A DNA stretch of 64,000 nucleotides from Fibrella forsythiae (GTDB lineage Bacteria > Bacteroidota > Bacteroidia > Cytophagales > Spirosomataceae). Every line of letters begins with the position of its first letter. Within the stretch, counting starts at the first letter, position 1. Below are positions 62,998 to 64,000 of this stretch, one piece after another. A program made the position numbers and the translations under genes. The notes under the pieces are model-generated. The model made no database searches. It worked only from the letters and a program-made list of their open reading frames with translations, and was not told the DNA's origin. The DNA lies in contig NZ_JAFMYW010000003.1 of NCBI RefSeq assembly GCF_017353175.1, forward strand, positions 124,001 through 188,000, read 5' to 3'.

Positions 62998-63939
62998 CTA
63001 GAATAAACTGCCCTGAACTACCTGTGGCTGCAGAATGGGTTCACGGAGGTTAAGCCCACAATGTGTGTTGAGCTGACGTACCCAATACCGGATCAGCTCC
63101 GGAGCGGTGTCGTTATCGCCGCCGCCATGTACAAACAGGTAAGCGGTTTGCAGGCCTTTATCGAACCATTTTTTGAGTCGCTGTATCCAGTCATCGGTAC
63201 GAGTATAGTCAGTAGGATGCCCTTCATTAGCGATAAACCGTAGCGTCAGTACAGGACTGCTTAAGCCCATATGTAACACGTCGCGCCGGCCAGCTACGTC
63301 GGTAATGACCGTGTGGCGGTGTAATCCGTGCAGGCGTTCGAGCGTTTGGCCCCAGATGGCGGCAGATTTAAACCAGTCGGGGTGGCGGAATTCAACGGCT
63401 ACGTCGAGGTCGTCGGGTAAGTCGCTCAGATAGCGCTCCAGCACAGGCCACTTATCGGGACCAAACATGGGTGGGAGTTGTAAAAAAGACATACCCAGAA
63501 ATTCCTCCAGCCCAAAGATAGCGTTAACGAATTCAGCGGTCAGGTTTTCAGCTCCCTGTAGCAACCGCTCATGACTGATAGCCTGCGGAAATTTAGGGCA
63601 ATACAGAAACGACGTACCTACGCTGTTGCGCTCAGTACCTACGCTGGCAGCCTCGGCTTTCCATTTATCAATCATACCGGGCGTTGGAATCTGATAATGT
63701 GTCAGGTTCAACTCAATGGTATTGAACTGCCGAACATAGTGGTGTAGAAAGTCTTTCTCTTTAGCCGTTGACGGGTATACCTTACCGACGTAATCTTTGT
63801 TGGCCCATATGGGTCCACCAATAAATACGTTAGGCTGCTTGGCAGGCGTTACGTCTGTCCAGATCCGGGCGTTGAATGTGTGGCCGGGCGGTAGTGATAA
63901 GGTAGCAGTGTCGAGGTTAGTTGTTTTCCCGAAGTCCAT
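62998..63939 (-). CDS. DUF72 (YecE-like) family protein
   Basis: This 313-residue TIM-barrel protein has VFIGGPIWANKDYVGKVYPS near the start, FNTIELNLTHYQIP, FLQLPPMFGPDKWPVLERYL, VAVEFRHPDWF and AYLFVHGGGDNDTAPE, which are the DUF72/YecE motifs (GxxxW, PxxF, EFRHPSW, NN). The biochemical role is not known; the fold is phosphodiesterase/isomerase-like. A 7-residue in-frame duplication (SVGTERN, then SVGT) sits near residue 100 and is encoded by a 21-bp near repeat. It is divergent from whatever lies beyond the window. Confidence 0.88.
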   Translation of the reverse strand: MDFGKTTNLDTATLSLPPGHTFNARIWTDVTPAKQPNVFIGGPIWANKDYVGKVYPSTAKEKDFLHHYVRQFNTIELNLTHYQIPTPGMIDKWKAEAASVGTERNSVGTSFLYCPKFPQAISHERLLQGAENLTAEFVNAIFGLEEFLGMSFLQLPPMFGPDKWPVLERYLSDLPDDLDVAVEFRHPDWFKSAAIWGQTLERLHGLHRHTVITDVAGRRDVLHMGLSSPVLTLRFIANEGHPTDYTRTDDWIQRLKKWFDKGLQTAYLFVHGGGDNDTAPELIRYWVRQLNTHCGLNLREPILQPQVVQGSLF

Positions 63940-64000
63940 GATGAAGGTGCAACTAGTCAGTGTAGCAAGCTGCTTTGCTGCTATAATATGAAAATCAGCG

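Noticed and set aside
63940-64000. A further gene at the right edge
   Set aside because: Only 61 bases remain and no start, domain or strong promoter is visible.

Overview
The window looks like chromosome of a Cytophagales bacterium (phylum Bacteroidota), close to Spirosoma or a relative. The grounds are: no Shine-Dalgarno sequences before start codons, promoters of the Bacteroidota form (TTTG, 19-21 bp, TAnnTTTG) before panD, atpD and a desaturase gene, a type IX secretion (T9SS) sorting domain, a TonB receptor with an N-terminal carboxypeptidase-like domain, a short 82-residue AtpC encoded with AtpD apart from the other ATP synthase genes, and a stand-alone RfaE2. I saw no insertion sequence, CRISPR array, rRNA or tRNA. 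Genus-level assignment is inference.

Layout. 0.2-6.4 kb: PhyH oxygenase, LOG protein, then a plus-strand carbohydrate group (esterase, GH127-type, GH13 amylase). 6.4-11.2 kb, minus: cyanophycinase-like protein, membrane zinc peptidase, RfaE2, flippase-like protein, PanD, and a toxin-antitoxin pair whose Doc toxin gene carries a frameshift. 11.3-18.1 kb: TonB receptor with a histidine-rich small protein, acyl-CoA carboxylase subunit, Kazal lipoprotein, acyltransferase, outer-membrane barrel. 18.3-21.6 kb: a desaturase strongly resembling eukaryotic dihydroceramide delta-4 desaturase, then atpD-atpC. 21.9-36.0 kb, all minus: amino-acid permease, alpha-galactosidase, cellobiose 2-epimerase, sugar isomerase-like protein, GMC, PQQ and FAD oxidoreductases, a histidine kinase. 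36.2-43.1 kb: mixed housekeeping and small genes (SDR, aroB, GH20 and others). 43.07-43.24 kb: a gene-free, AT-rich stretch with two perfect inverted DnaA boxes, a possible replication origin. Gene direction is mostly minus to its left and mostly plus to its right. 44.0-51.3 kb: MaoC, FabG and acyl-CoA dehydrogenase, an AraC regulator, a T9SS cargo protein, an M3 peptidase. 51.5-60.9 kb: a compact plus-strand surface-glycan locus (two sugar-nucleotide epimerases, a membrane glycosyltransferase, two GT2 enzymes, AsnB, a GH43-like propeller, a putative oxygenase). Then OmpA, an unknown protein and a DUF72 protein.

Three patterns are not explained by genes. (1) The 7-mer ACGTACC/GGTACGT (consensus AACGTACCTG) occurs about 85 times by my count against about 8 expected, evenly spaced, on both strands, in all reading frames and between genes. 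(2) Long near-perfect hairpins with 19-43 bp arms sit directly after stop codons. In at least six the arms are built from degenerate 7-bp repeats, with a recurring GTTGC...CGCTG element near the tip. (3) Short dispersed intergenic repeats occur at 4.46, 21.76 and 23.4-23.6 kb.
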